Origin: an uncultured Prevotella sp.
Lineage (GTDB): Bacteria; Bacteroidota; Bacteroidia; Bacteroidales; Bacteroidaceae
Assembly: GCA_900553465.1 (NCBI GenBank)
Contig: USDT01000041.1
Location: forward strand, 1-22,602
Direction of reading: 5' to 3'
DNA: 22,602 nt
The notes beneath the pieces were generated by a model. The model had not been told where the DNA came from, ran no database searches, and was given only the letters and a program-made list of their open reading frames with translations. Positions 8,790 to 16,431 of this stretch are shown in pieces. A program made the translations under genes and the position numbers. Positions within the stretch are counted from its first letter, which is position 1; the number at the start of each line of letters is the position of its first letter.

Positions 8790-10646
8790 TCAATCGATGA
8801 CACCGGTGTTCACCAATCCGAAATACACCAGCCCGAAGAGTCCGGCATTCCAGCCCTGAATGTGAAAACCGAGGTTCTCGCCCGTCAGACTGTTGATATG
8901 CTCGTTGGGCGACCAATCGCCCGAATCGACAAGATCGGCCCTTCCGACACGTTTCACCAGTTCCACGGCCTCAGTCCTGCGGCCCGTCCTCACTCTCGCC
9001 CAGCAGTCCATGAAGCTCACCCACGGCCACACGGCACCGTTGTGATAGGTAGCAGGCGGATAGCCGAAGCTTTCGTCATAATACGGAAAGGTCTCCGCCA
9101 CACCATAAGGCGTTAGACTCCGCTCATTCAAAGCCCCGAAAATTTTAGCGGCGCGGTCGTCGGGCACCACACCGAACAGTATGCCTATGGTCTGATCCTG
9201 CAGCAAACGGTCGTTCACACTGCCGTCGCGCCATATCTGACAATAATATTCGCCGTTCCAGAGTCCGCCGTCCTTCACGTCCATATTCACGCGCCGGAAG
9301 GCCCTGTCGTAAGCTCCGGCATATTCACAGGCGGCTTTACTGTCGCCGCACGCCTCCGCCATGAATTCCATTTTCTTCAACGCAGCCATATAGACAAGGC
9401 AACTGAAGGGCGAATACTTGCGGCCTTCCACACCGCCGACGTCCTTCCAGTCGCCCCAGAACGATACCTGCATGGGCAAGCCCACGTGCTCCTTATCGCG
9501 CAAAATGAGCCATTCCATCGCCTTTTTCAGTGCCGGCCAGTACTTCTGAAGGTTCTGCTGCTCATGATACATCTGCCAGAAACGCGCCACGCGGAGTATG
9601 AAGAAAGCGTTGATGTCGAGATCATCGTTTCGCTCTATCAGCGGAAGTATGGTCGTAGGAATCTTGCCCGACGGCTGCTGCCATGCGATGCTTTCCTCTA
9701 TCATACGGCGTTCCAAGTCCTTGAACATCACGAGATGGAGCCACGAAGTCCAGTAACTGTCGCGCTGGTTCAGCTCACGATAGCCCATAGTTACCACCTC
9801 ATCGTTGCGCGTCCATTTGGTGAGCGACACACCCGACACCATGTACCAACGCAGAAAACTGTCGAGTTCATCGTCGCCGGTGACAGGAATTGCACGGCTG
9901 AAGCCCTCAGTCTTGTCTTTCAAAACCGGCCATACAGCGCGGCCATAGGCCGTAAGTTTGTCAGGCGAAGCATAGTCAAGCGCGCTCACCCATTCATTGT
10001 CGTGAAACGCCAGCAGTATTCTCACTGTGCGTTTCTCTTTCGCTCCAAGGTTCAGGTGCATACGAAGTGCACCGCCATCCCACGATGTTTGCACATCAGC
10101 AGTCATCTCCACACACTTTCCGTCGCCCGCACCCGAATAACCGTTGCCCTTGATCGCAAACATGCCCTGTGCCATTCCTTCAGCCGGAACGGCAACGATA
10201 TCGAACGTCTCGGCCTTCCTGCGCGTGTTGGTACACTCCATCTCGACCATCAACAGCGGTAGTGCCGACGTGCGTGCATCGTTCACTGCCAGCGGACAGA
10301 AGGCCGTAACGGCAAACGATGTCTTAGTGAGCGGTGACCCGTGATAGGTGTTACGGACAAACGGAAAGGCGCGGTCCACCGTCTTTTTCCTGAATTCCGA
10401 GAAACTGTGGCGCCTTCCGTCCTTCTCTACAAAGAACTCCACGCCGCCCTTATCCTGCAACCACTCGCCTATACGGCCGGGATTGCGCATTATCTGTCCG
10501 AAGAAACCGCCGTCCTGCGAGGCGTTCACCGTCAGTGCGAAGTTAGACAACGGATATCCGTCAACCTCCGCAGGCTGCTGTGCTGACACGTCCGTGCACC
10601 ATACGAAGAGTGCCGCCACGACGGCAACTATCTTTCTAATGTCCAT
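8790..10646 (-). CDS. secreted (alpha/alpha)6-barrel glycoside hydrolase, glycogen-debranching (GDE_C)/GH63-like
   Basis: The 618-residue protein has a signal peptide (about 1-22, DVSAQ). An N-terminal beta-sandwich-like part (~30-250) is followed by a helical barrel (~255-615). Motifs that suggest the (alpha/alpha)6 clan of debranching and GH63/MGH-type enzymes are ELNQRDSYW (291-299), FWGDWKDVGG (396-405), DQTIGILFGV (484-493) and YHNGAVWPW (534-542). The last is close to the YHxGxVWPW signature of amylo-alpha-1,6-glucosidase C-terminal domains. Candidate acid residues are Asp296, Asp399 and Asp402, but I cannot assign the pair with certainty. Export to the periplasm or surface argues against cytoplasmic glycogen turnover and for use of an external glycan. 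It is transcribed alone, divergent from the M16 peptidase. The exact GH family and substrate are uncertain. Confidence 0.8.
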   Translation of the reverse strand: MDIRKIVAVVAALFVWCTDVSAQQPAEVDGYPLSNFALTVNASQDGGFFGQIMRNPGRIGEWLQDKGGVEFFVEKDGRRHSFSEFRKKTVDRAFPFVRNTYHGSPLTKTSFAVTAFCPLAVNDARTSALPLLMVEMECTNTRRKAETFDIVAVPAEGMAQGMFAIKGNGYSGAGDGKCVEMTADVQTSWDGGALRMHLNLGAKEKRTVRILLAFHDNEWVSALDYASPDKLTAYGRAVWPVLKDKTEGFSRAIPVTGDDELDSFLRWYMVSGVSLTKWTRNDEVVTMGYRELNQRDSYWTSWLHLVMFKDLERRMIEESIAWQQPSGKIPTTILPLIERNDDLDINAFFILRVARFWQMYHEQQNLQKYWPALKKAMEWLILRDKEHVGLPMQVSFWGDWKDVGGVEGRKYSPFSCLVYMAALKKMEFMAEACGDSKAACEYAGAYDRAFRRVNMDVKDGGLWNGEYYCQIWRDGSVNDRLLQDQTIGILFGVVPDDRAAKIFGALNERSLTPYGVAETFPYYDESFGYPPATYHNGAVWPWVSFMDCWARVRTGRRTEAVELVKRVGRADLVDSGDWSPNEHINSLTGENLGFHIQGWNAGLFGLVYFGLVNTGVID

Positions 10647-10690
10647 GTGTTATAATCAAAAGGTTTGTGTTTATCATCAATATATGATTG

Positions 10691-10698
10691 CAAAAGTA
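10691..10698 (-). promoter_or_regulatory. -7 box for the debranching-like glycosidase
   Basis: The minus strand reads TACTTTTG, matching TAnnTTTG, 45 bases upstream of the ATG at 10646. No clear TTTG-type -33 box is seen at the right distance. Confidence 0.5.
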
Positions 10699-10740
10699 AG
10701 GAATTATTGCCGAAAACGACACTGTATGGACTAAAATAAG

Positions 10741-10748
10741 TAATTTTG
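10741..10748 (+). promoter_or_regulatory. -7 box for the M16 peptidase
   Basis: TAATTTTG matches TAnnTTTG, 38 bases upstream of the ATG at 10786. The -33 region is unclear and would coincide with the -33 region of the divergent glycosidase promoter. A short AAGGA (10775-10779) precedes the start codon. Confidence 0.5.
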
Positions 10749-10785
10749 CAGCATATTCAGGACTATAACAACACAAGGACACGAA

Positions 10786-12024
10786 ATGAAATACAACACA
10801 CATACAATGACCGACGGGCTGCGCGTGATACATCTGCCGTCGGCCTCGTCGGTGGTTTACTGCGGCTATGCCATCAACGCCGGCACCCGCGACGAGGCGC
10901 CGGGAGAGGAAGGAATGGCCCATTTCTGCGAGCACATCACCTTCAAAGGAACCGAACGGCGCCGTGCATGGCACATCCTTAACTGCCTGGAGAGCGTGGG
11001 CGGCGACCTCAACGCCTTCACCGGAAAGGAGGATACGGTGTATCATGCCGCCGTTCTGCGCGACCACATAACGCGTGCCGTCGATCTGCTCACCGACATA
11101 GTGTTCCACAGCACATATCCGCAGAACGAGATAGACAAGGAAGTGGAGGTCATCTGCGAGGAAATAGAAAGCTACAACGACTCGCCCGCCGAACTGATAT
11201 ACGATGAATTCGAGAACATGGTTTTCAGCGGTCACCCGCTCGGTCACAACATTCTGGGACAGGCCGAACGCCTGCGAACATACACCACTGCCGACGCCCG
11301 GCGATTCACCTCGCGCCTCTATCGCCCCGACAACGCCATATTCTTTGCCTACGGCGACATAGATTTCACCCGTCTGGTGAAGGCTCTCGCACGCGCCGGA
11401 CACGACACGCCAGCTTCTGGTTCGCCCCTTCCCGCCACCGACGACATGCGCCGCCGCCCGTTGCCACAATACGTTCCGTCGCAAAGGACGATGAACATGG
11501 ACACACATCTGGCACACGTGATGACCGGAAACCGTGCCTACGACATACACGACCAGCGCCGTATGGCTCTCTATCTGCTCAACAACATAATGGGCGGACC
11601 GGGCATGACGGCACGCCTCAACCTGACTCTGCGCGAGCGACACGCGCTTGTCTACACTGTGGAAAGCTCAATGGCGAGCTACTCCGACACGGGTGTGTGG
11701 GCCGCCTACTTCGGATGTGATCCGCGCCAGGTGGACCGTTGCATGCGACTCGTAAGGCGCGAACTCGACCGCATGATGGAGACTCCGCTGAGCGACAAGC
11801 AGCTGCGCGCCGCCAAAAAACAGATAAAGGGACAGATAGGTGTGGCATGCGACAGTCGCGAAAGTTTCGCCATCGACTTCGCCAAGAGCTTCCTGCACTA
11901 CGGATGGGAGAAGGACGTGGCACGACTCTACAGCAACATCGACGCGGTGACACCGCAGATGATACAACAGGTGGCGCAGGAAACATTCGCTCCGGAGCTC
12001 ATGACAACGCTCATAATAAAATGA
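10786..12024 (+). CDS. M16 family (insulinase/processing-peptidase type) zinc peptidase
   Basis: The 412-residue length is typical of a single-chain M16B enzyme made of two ~200-residue halves. The inverted zinc motif HxxEH is intact as HFCEH (46-50), followed by ITFKGTERR. The third zinc ligand is a Glu in the VICEEIESYND block (about 125-126), at the usual distance. GGDLNAFTGKEDTVYHA (72-88) is also characteristic. The second half contains the family phrase NNIMGGPGMTARLNLTLRERHALVY, including the Arg-Tyr region that helps substrate binding in M16 enzymes. No signal peptide is visible, so a cytoplasmic role in peptide degradation is likely. It is transcribed alone, with its own promoter and a terminator at 12058-12085. 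The specific substrate is unknown. Confidence 0.92.
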   Translation: MKYNTHTMTDGLRVIHLPSASSVVYCGYAINAGTRDEAPGEEGMAHFCEHITFKGTERRRAWHILNCLESVGGDLNAFTGKEDTVYHAAVLRDHITRAVDLLTDIVFHSTYPQNEIDKEVEVICEEIESYNDSPAELIYDEFENMVFSGHPLGHNILGQAERLRTYTTADARRFTSRLYRPDNAIFFAYGDIDFTRLVKALARAGHDTPASGSPLPATDDMRRRPLPQYVPSQRTMNMDTHLAHVMTGNRAYDIHDQRRMALYLLNNIMGGPGMTARLNLTLRERHALVYTVESSMASYSDTGVWAAYFGCDPRQVDRCMRLVRRELDRMMETPLSDKQLRAAKKQIKGQIGVACDSRESFAIDFAKSFLHYGWEKDVARLYSNIDAVTPQMIQQVAQETFAPELMTTLIIK

Positions 12025-12057
12025 AAACTCAAGAGTTATAATTACTCTCTCGAACAT

Positions 12058-12085
12058 AAACGGCCGCCATACAGGTGGTCGTTTT
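12058..12085 (+). terminator. intrinsic terminator of the M16 peptidase gene
   Basis: Stem AAACGGCCGCC (12058-12068) pairs with GGTGGTCGTTT (12074-12084) using two G-T wobbles. The loop is 5 bases and the 3' side ends in TTTT. It lies 34 bases after the stop codon. Confidence 0.88.
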
Positions 12086-12599
12086 AACATTTAAAACCGA
12101 GCGGCTCCGCTCCCATGTCATTTTTCTTAAAAAATAACGCTACACGTCCGTTTTTCGTACATACATTCATAACCACCTGATTATCAATAAAATAAACAAA
12201 GAACACAGATTATACCAGCACATTAAGTTTGCCACCCATCCTCCCACCGCTTTGCAAAAAGGGCTTTATTACACCCTGATATGGACTATTTCACCGCTCG
12301 AAAAAGACCAAATCACCATGCAATAAAGACAATACCACAACGCAGAAAAGGCAAAATCGCAAAGCAACAATCAGAAAACGACAGTGAAATAATCTGCAAG
12401 CCGAACAGCCATAAGCACAAAATGGTCCATTTCATCGTTCTCCGTCGTCTCAAACTCACGGCCGGACCGGGTCGCAGAATGTTAAATTCAGACACTGCGG
12501 ACGTTAAAAATGTTAATACAAACACAATCCGATACAGGCTTAATCGCCGTCACTACGACCTACGCAGAATGCTTTTTTAGATAAAAGCGAAAACATAAC
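12086..12599. other. gene-free stretch upstream of the PfkB gene
   Basis: I see no convincing gene in about 515 bases. A small hairpin GAGCG/CGCTC lies at 12099-12112, followed by a T-rich stretch. A lone TAAGTTTG (12224-12231) fits the -7 consensus on the plus strand but lacks a good -33 box. Open frames at 12281-12580 (plus) and 12313-12525 (minus) overlap each other, have AT-rich or low-complexity composition and show no known domain. A small untranslated RNA ending at the hairpin at 12600-12625 is possible but not shown. Confidence 0.5.
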
Positions 12600-12636
12600 A
12601 TGACAGTTATTTGCATAACTGTCGTTTTTTATTTTT
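12600..12636 (+). promoter_or_regulatory. palindrome over the PfkB promoter: operator or terminator
   Basis: GACAGTTAT (12602-12610), TTGC, ATAACTGTC (12615-12623) form a perfect 9-bp inverted repeat, extendable by two pairs. It is followed by GTTTTTTATTTTT. Two readings are possible. It could be a rho-independent terminator of some upstream plus-strand RNA. Or it could be an operator, because it covers the -33 region of the promoter whose -7 box is at 12636-12643. The known upstream gene already has its own terminator 500 bases earlier, which favours the operator reading or an unrecognised RNA. Confidence 0.7.
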
Positions 12637-12643
12637 ATCTTTG
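12636..12643 (+). promoter_or_regulatory. -7 box of the PfkB-FprA operon
   Basis: TATCTTTG is a good match to TAnnTTTG. A TTTG (12610-12613) lies 22 bases upstream, inside the palindrome. The predicted leader is about 85 bases and contains a distant CTGCAC/GTGCAG pairing (near 12655 and 12705). Confidence 0.65.
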
Positions 12644-12733
12644 CATAAGATATAGCTGCACTCAGGAACCACACAAGTCGGCAAGACTGAATGCCGGACA
12701 GACATGGTGCAGACAGCTTAACACACAGAAGTG

Positions 12734-13708
12734 ATGACAGAAAAAGACAAAAGACGCAGGGTAACGGCAACAGGTGAGATGGCACTTGACATTGTTTTCA
12801 AGAACGACACACCTGTCGATGCAGTGCCGGGAGGCTCGGCACTCAACACCATAGTGTCGCTCGCACGGGCCGGCATCAGCACGGCTTTCGTGTCGGCCAC
12901 AGGCAACGACTACGCCGGACAGCGCATGCGGAACTTTCTCGCAGCCGAAGGCGTGGACGTGACGGCAGTGGAAACGGCCGGAGAAATGAGGTCTACCGTG
13001 TCGCTGGCTGTACTCGACTCACACAACAACGCATCCTATACATTCTATCGCGACAGCCGTCCGCTGCCATACAACGGCTGTCCGCAACCGATGGACGAAG
13101 GCGACATATTTATGTTAAGCTCGTTCCATGCGGTGAGTCCTGCCACACGTCACATGACAGTTCCGCTGCTCGACGAGGCTCGCAGGGCCGGAGCGATGGT
13201 GGTATATGACATGAATTTCCGACCTGCACACAAGGCCGATCTGCCCGATGTGATACAGAACATGACGGAAAACATGCGCCGTGCCGACATAGTGCGCGCC
13301 AGCACCGAGGACCTCATGACGGTATTCGGTACTGCCGATGCGGCCGAGGCATACCGCAACCACATATCCGGACACTGCCGCATACTGGTGTGCACCGACG
13401 GCGAACGCCCCGTACAGATATTCACAGGCGCCGCAGAGCCGATGACATTCGGCGTGAGACAGGTGGAGGCAGTGAGCACAATAGGAGCCGGCGACAACTA
13501 CAACACAGGCATGATATATGCCCTCATACGCCACGGAATAAGCCGCGACGACCTCTCTACTCGTCCCGACGAAATATGCTGGGAGCGGATAGCGGAATGT
13601 GCCGCAGCGTTCGCCGCCGACTGCTGCACCCATACTGGCAACAACATAAGCCGGGAGTTCGGCATGCACATGAGGCACGAACTGGAACAAAACAACAACG
13701 GACAATAA
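12734..13708 (+). CDS. PfkB family carbohydrate kinase (ribokinase/fructokinase type)
   Basis: The protein is 324 residues from the ATG at 12734. A GTG directly before it is in frame, but the ATG is the simpler choice. The ribokinase fold is indicated by PGGSALNTIVSLARAG (32-47, first PfkB signature), YDMNFRP (158-164) and STIGAGDNYNTGM (248-260, second signature). Asp254 is the expected catalytic base in the anion-hole loop GAGD. The enzyme should transfer phosphate from ATP to a sugar hydroxyl in the cytoplasm. Fructose or a similar ketose is likely, but the substrate cannot be fixed from motifs. It is the first gene of a probable operon with the FprA-type flavoprotein 21 bases downstream. 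Regulation by the palindrome at 12602-12623 is inferred. Confidence 0.9.
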   Translation: MTEKDKRRRVTATGEMALDIVFKNDTPVDAVPGGSALNTIVSLARAGISTAFVSATGNDYAGQRMRNFLAAEGVDVTAVETAGEMRSTVSLAVLDSHNNASYTFYRDSRPLPYNGCPQPMDEGDIFMLSSFHAVSPATRHMTVPLLDEARRAGAMVVYDMNFRPAHKADLPDVIQNMTENMRRADIVRASTEDLMTVFGTADAAEAYRNHISGHCRILVCTDGERPVQIFTGAAEPMTFGVRQVEAVSTIGAGDNYNTGMIYALIRHGISRDDLSTRPDEICWERIAECAAAFAADCCTHTGNNISREFGMHMRHELEQNNNGQ

Positions 13709-13729
13709 CATAAAAACAAAAATACGTAC

Positions 13730-14923
13730 ATGAAACTGATTACAGACAACATCTACTATGTAGGCGTGAACGACCGCAACAAGCACCTTTTCGAAGGTCT
13801 GTGGCCGCTACCCGCCGGAGTTTCCTACAACTCTTATCTCATCAACGACGAGAAAGTGTGCCTCATAGATACCGTTGAGGTGGGCTTTTTCAGCCAATTC
13901 ATCGAGAACATACGCGCCGTGATAGGCGACCGCAAGGTGGACTATCTCGTGGTGAACCACATGGAACCCGACCACAGCGGCTCGCTCGCACTGCTCAGAC
14001 AATACTATCCTGACGTGCAGGTGATAGGCAACAAGAAGACCTTCGGCATGATGAAGGGTTTCTACGGCATAGACAGCAACACGATGGAGATAAAGAACGG
14101 CGAGACTCTCAGCCTCGGAAGCCACACGCTGAAGTTCGTTCTCACACCTATGGTTCACTGGCCCGAGACAATGATGACGCTCGACACTACAGCCGGTGTA
14201 CTGTTCGCAGGCGACGCCTTCGGATGTTTCGGAGCACTCAACGGCGGAGTGATAGATGCTCAGATCAACTGCGACGGCTTCTGGCCGGAGATGGTGCGCT
14301 ACTACAGCAACATCGTTGGCAAGTACGGAATACCCGTGCAGAACGCAATGAAAAAGCTGGCCGGCGTCGACATAAAGTACATCTGCTCCACCCACGGACC
14401 TGTATGGCATGAGCATATCGGCAAGGTTACAGGAATGTACGACCGCATGAGCAGATACGATACAGACGAAGGCATCGTGGTATGCTACGGCACCATGTAC
14501 GGCAACACCGAACGTGCGGCCGAAGTAATAGCCAACGCAGCGAGCGAGGCAGGAATAAAGAACATCGTAATGCACAATGTATCGAAGACACACCACTCGT
14601 ATATCATAGCCGACGTGTTCCGTTATCGCGGACTCATCGTGGGCGCACCGACCTACAACACGGGCCTCTATCATGAGATGGACGTGCTGCTCTCCGAGCT
14701 GGCCGGACGCGACATAAAGAACCATTATCTGGGATGGTTCGGCAGCCATGGATGGGCAAGCAAGGCCGTATCCAAGATAAACGACTGGAACGAGCACCAT
14801 CTGCACTTCGAACCGGTGGGCACTCCGGTGGACATCTGCCAGAGCCTCAACGCCGAGACAACAGCGGCATGCGAACAACTGGGCCGCGACATGGCTGAGA
14901 GACTGAAGGAAGACAGAGCCTGA
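13730..14923 (+). CDS. FprA-type flavodiiron protein (O2/NO reductase)
   Basis: The 397 residues match the core size of class A flavodiiron proteins. The N-terminal metallo-beta-lactamase-like domain (~1-245) carries the diiron ligands: His77, Glu79, Asp81 in NHMEPDHSGS, His143 in VHWPETMMT, Asp162 in GDAFGCFGAL, and His222 in STHGPVWH. The C-terminal flavodoxin domain (~248-395) has the FMN loops YGTMYGNTE (253-261), GAPTYNTGLYHEM (305-317) and LGWFGSHGWASKA (334-346). There is no fused rubredoxin, so an external electron donor is needed. Family members reduce O2 to water and/or NO to N2O in the cytoplasm of anaerobes. It lies 21 bases after the PfkB kinase gene and is probably co-transcribed with it. 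Confidence 0.95.
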   Translation: MKLITDNIYYVGVNDRNKHLFEGLWPLPAGVSYNSYLINDEKVCLIDTVEVGFFSQFIENIRAVIGDRKVDYLVVNHMEPDHSGSLALLRQYYPDVQVIGNKKTFGMMKGFYGIDSNTMEIKNGETLSLGSHTLKFVLTPMVHWPETMMTLDTTAGVLFAGDAFGCFGALNGGVIDAQINCDGFWPEMVRYYSNIVGKYGIPVQNAMKKLAGVDIKYICSTHGPVWHEHIGKVTGMYDRMSRYDTDEGIVVCYGTMYGNTERAAEVIANAASEAGIKNIVMHNVSKTHHSYIIADVFRYRGLIVGAPTYNTGLYHEMDVLLSELAGRDIKNHYLGWFGSHGWASKAVSKINDWNEHHLHFEPVGTPVDICQSLNAETTAACEQLGRDMAERLKEDRA

Positions 14924-14964
14924 ACATCCGGCAAACGCAAGAACCGACATACAAACGGCCTGAC

Positions 14965-15040
14965 GGCACCATAACCGTCTGATGGCCGGAGAGACACAGG
15001 CAAGCCCGCATACAGACTGCGAGCCTGCCTGTATTGTTTA
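14965..15040 (+). terminator. two tandem hairpins between the FprA and symporter genes
   Basis: The first hairpin is near 14966-14987 (CGGCC/GGCCG outer, GACGG/CCGTC inner). The second pairs 14996-15010 with 15018-15032 as a 15-bp stem with two mismatches and a 7-base loop, followed by ATTGTTTAAAAC. The T-run is weak, so this may be a partial terminator. No consensus -7 box was seen in 14924-15058, so the symporter gene may depend on read-through. Confidence 0.55.
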
Positions 15041-15058
15041 AAACAAAACCTTACACAC

Positions 15059-16234
15059 ATGAAAAAAATACGATTCGGGCTGCTGCCCCGCATAATCATA
15101 GCCATTGTCCTGGGTGTAGTCCTGGGCAACGTGATGACGGAACCGTGGATAAGACCGTTCGTCACATTCAACGCCATATTCAGCCAGTTTCTTGGTTTTC
15201 TCATACCGATAATCATCGTCGGGCTCGTCACTCCGGCCATAGCGGGCATTGGCAAGACCGCCGGCAAGATGCTGCTCGTAACGGTAGCGATAGCCTACGC
15301 CGACACAGTGATGTGCGGCATGCTGGCCTACGGCACGGGCAGTGCACTGTTCCCGGGCATGACCGAGGGCCTGTCGATGGCGGCATCGGGCGGCGCCGGC
15401 AAGGCCATCGAACCGTATTTCACCATCAAGATACCGCCCATACTCGACGTTATGAGCGCTCTCGTGCTTTCGTTCATAATGGGTCTGGGCATAGCCTACG
15501 GCAAAGCGGAGGTGCTGAGAAAGGGAGCCGACGAGGTGATGGACATCACCGGCAAGGTGATAAGCAAGGCAATAATACCGCTGTTGCCGCCATACATCTT
15601 CGGTATATTCCTCAACATGACAGCCAACGGCGAGGCTTACTCCATAATGAGCGTGTTTGCCAAGATAATAGTAGTGATATTCGTGCTACACATTGTCATA
15701 CTACTATACCAGTTCTGCGTGGCAGGCGCAGTGACGCGGCGTAATCCTCTGAAGCTGCTGTGGCGCATGTTGCCGGCCTACTTCACGGCTTTGGGCACAT
15801 CGTCGTCGGCAGCCACGATACCTGTTACGCTGCGTCAGACAGAGATGAACGGCGTGAGCAACGACGTGGCTGGCTTCACAGTGCCGCTCTGCGCCACAAT
15901 ACACATGTCGGGATCGGTGATGAAAATAACGGCCTGCGCGCTGACCATATGCATCATAAAGGGCATGCCGCACGACGCTATGCTCTTCACGGGATTCGTA
16001 ATGCTGCTGTCTGTCATGATGGTGGCCGCACCGGGAGTGCCCGGAGGCTCCATAATGGCGGCACTGGCACCACTGGCATCGGTGCTGGGATTCGGCGAAC
16101 AGGACCAGGCGCTGATGATTGCACTGTACATAGCCATGGACAGTTTCGGCACGGCATGCAACGTGACGGGCGACGGAGCGGTGGCGCTGATAGTGGACCG
16201 CATATTCGGTCGCAAGATCGTAAAGCATACATAG
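15059..16234 (+). CDS. glutamate-transporter-fold (DAACS/SLC1 type) sodium symporter with atypical binding site
   Basis: The 391-residue polytopic membrane protein starts MKKIRFGLLPRIIIAIVLG. The family is shown by the hairpin-1 serine motif TSSSAATIPVT (247-257), hairpin-2 APGVPGGSI (324-332) and the TM8 block DSFGTACNVTGD (361-372). By eye against GltPh, the sodium motif NMDGT in TM7 is replaced by HMSGS (282-286). The TM8 arginine that binds acidic side chains (R397 in GltPh) is Gly364. Asp361, Thr365, Asn368 and Asp372, matching D394, T398, N401 and D405, are kept. Loss of the arginine argues against glutamate or aspartate and for a neutral or unusual substrate, as in SstT-like relatives. 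It follows the FprA gene after 135 structured bases. Confidence 0.88.
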   Translation: MKKIRFGLLPRIIIAIVLGVVLGNVMTEPWIRPFVTFNAIFSQFLGFLIPIIIVGLVTPAIAGIGKTAGKMLLVTVAIAYADTVMCGMLAYGTGSALFPGMTEGLSMAASGGAGKAIEPYFTIKIPPILDVMSALVLSFIMGLGIAYGKAEVLRKGADEVMDITGKVISKAIIPLLPPYIFGIFLNMTANGEAYSIMSVFAKIIVVIFVLHIVILLYQFCVAGAVTRRNPLKLLWRMLPAYFTALGTSSSAATIPVTLRQTEMNGVSNDVAGFTVPLCATIHMSGSVMKITACALTICIIKGMPHDAMLFTGFVMLLSVMMVAAPGVPGGSIMAALAPLASVLGFGEQDQALMIALYIAMDSFGTACNVTGDGAVALIVDRIFGRKIVKHT

Positions 16235-16296
16235 AAAGCCGGAAAAGCCGCTCCTGAAACGACACGCAACGGAGCGGACGCGGCAACATAAAAACA

Positions 16297-16333
16297 ACGA
16301 CAGCCTGTGACAGATGATGTCACAGGCTGTCGT
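16297..16333. terminator. 16-bp hairpin, shared terminator of convergent genes
   Basis: ACGACAGCCTGTGACA (16297-16312) pairs perfectly with 16318-16333 around a 5-base loop. On the minus strand it is followed by TGTTTTTATG, fitting a terminator for the DUF6377-type gene that stops at 16432. On the plus strand it lies 63 bases past the symporter stop but is followed only by CATATC. It is therefore best on the minus strand and perhaps also acts on the plus strand. Confidence 0.8.
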
Positions 16334-16431
16334 CATATCAACCGGGCGCACAACGGAGCATGACCGGCTGCAATACTTAACGACAAACGGGAACATTATG
16401 TATGAGTAATGCCTCCGCAACCGTCCGCGCG

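Noticed and set aside
8611..8916. N-terminal extension of the TPR-AraC regulator to 8916
   Set aside because: It would cross the upstream gene's terminator and lie before a good promoter. The shorter start at 8610 gives a normal signal peptide.
12281..12580. Small frames on both strands in the gap before the PfkB gene
   Set aside because: They overlap each other and have biased composition, no ribosome-binding context and no recognisable domain.
13808..14950. Minus-strand open frame (380 codons) opposite the FprA gene
   Set aside because: The FprA protein on the plus strand has all catalytic motifs; the antisense frame has none.
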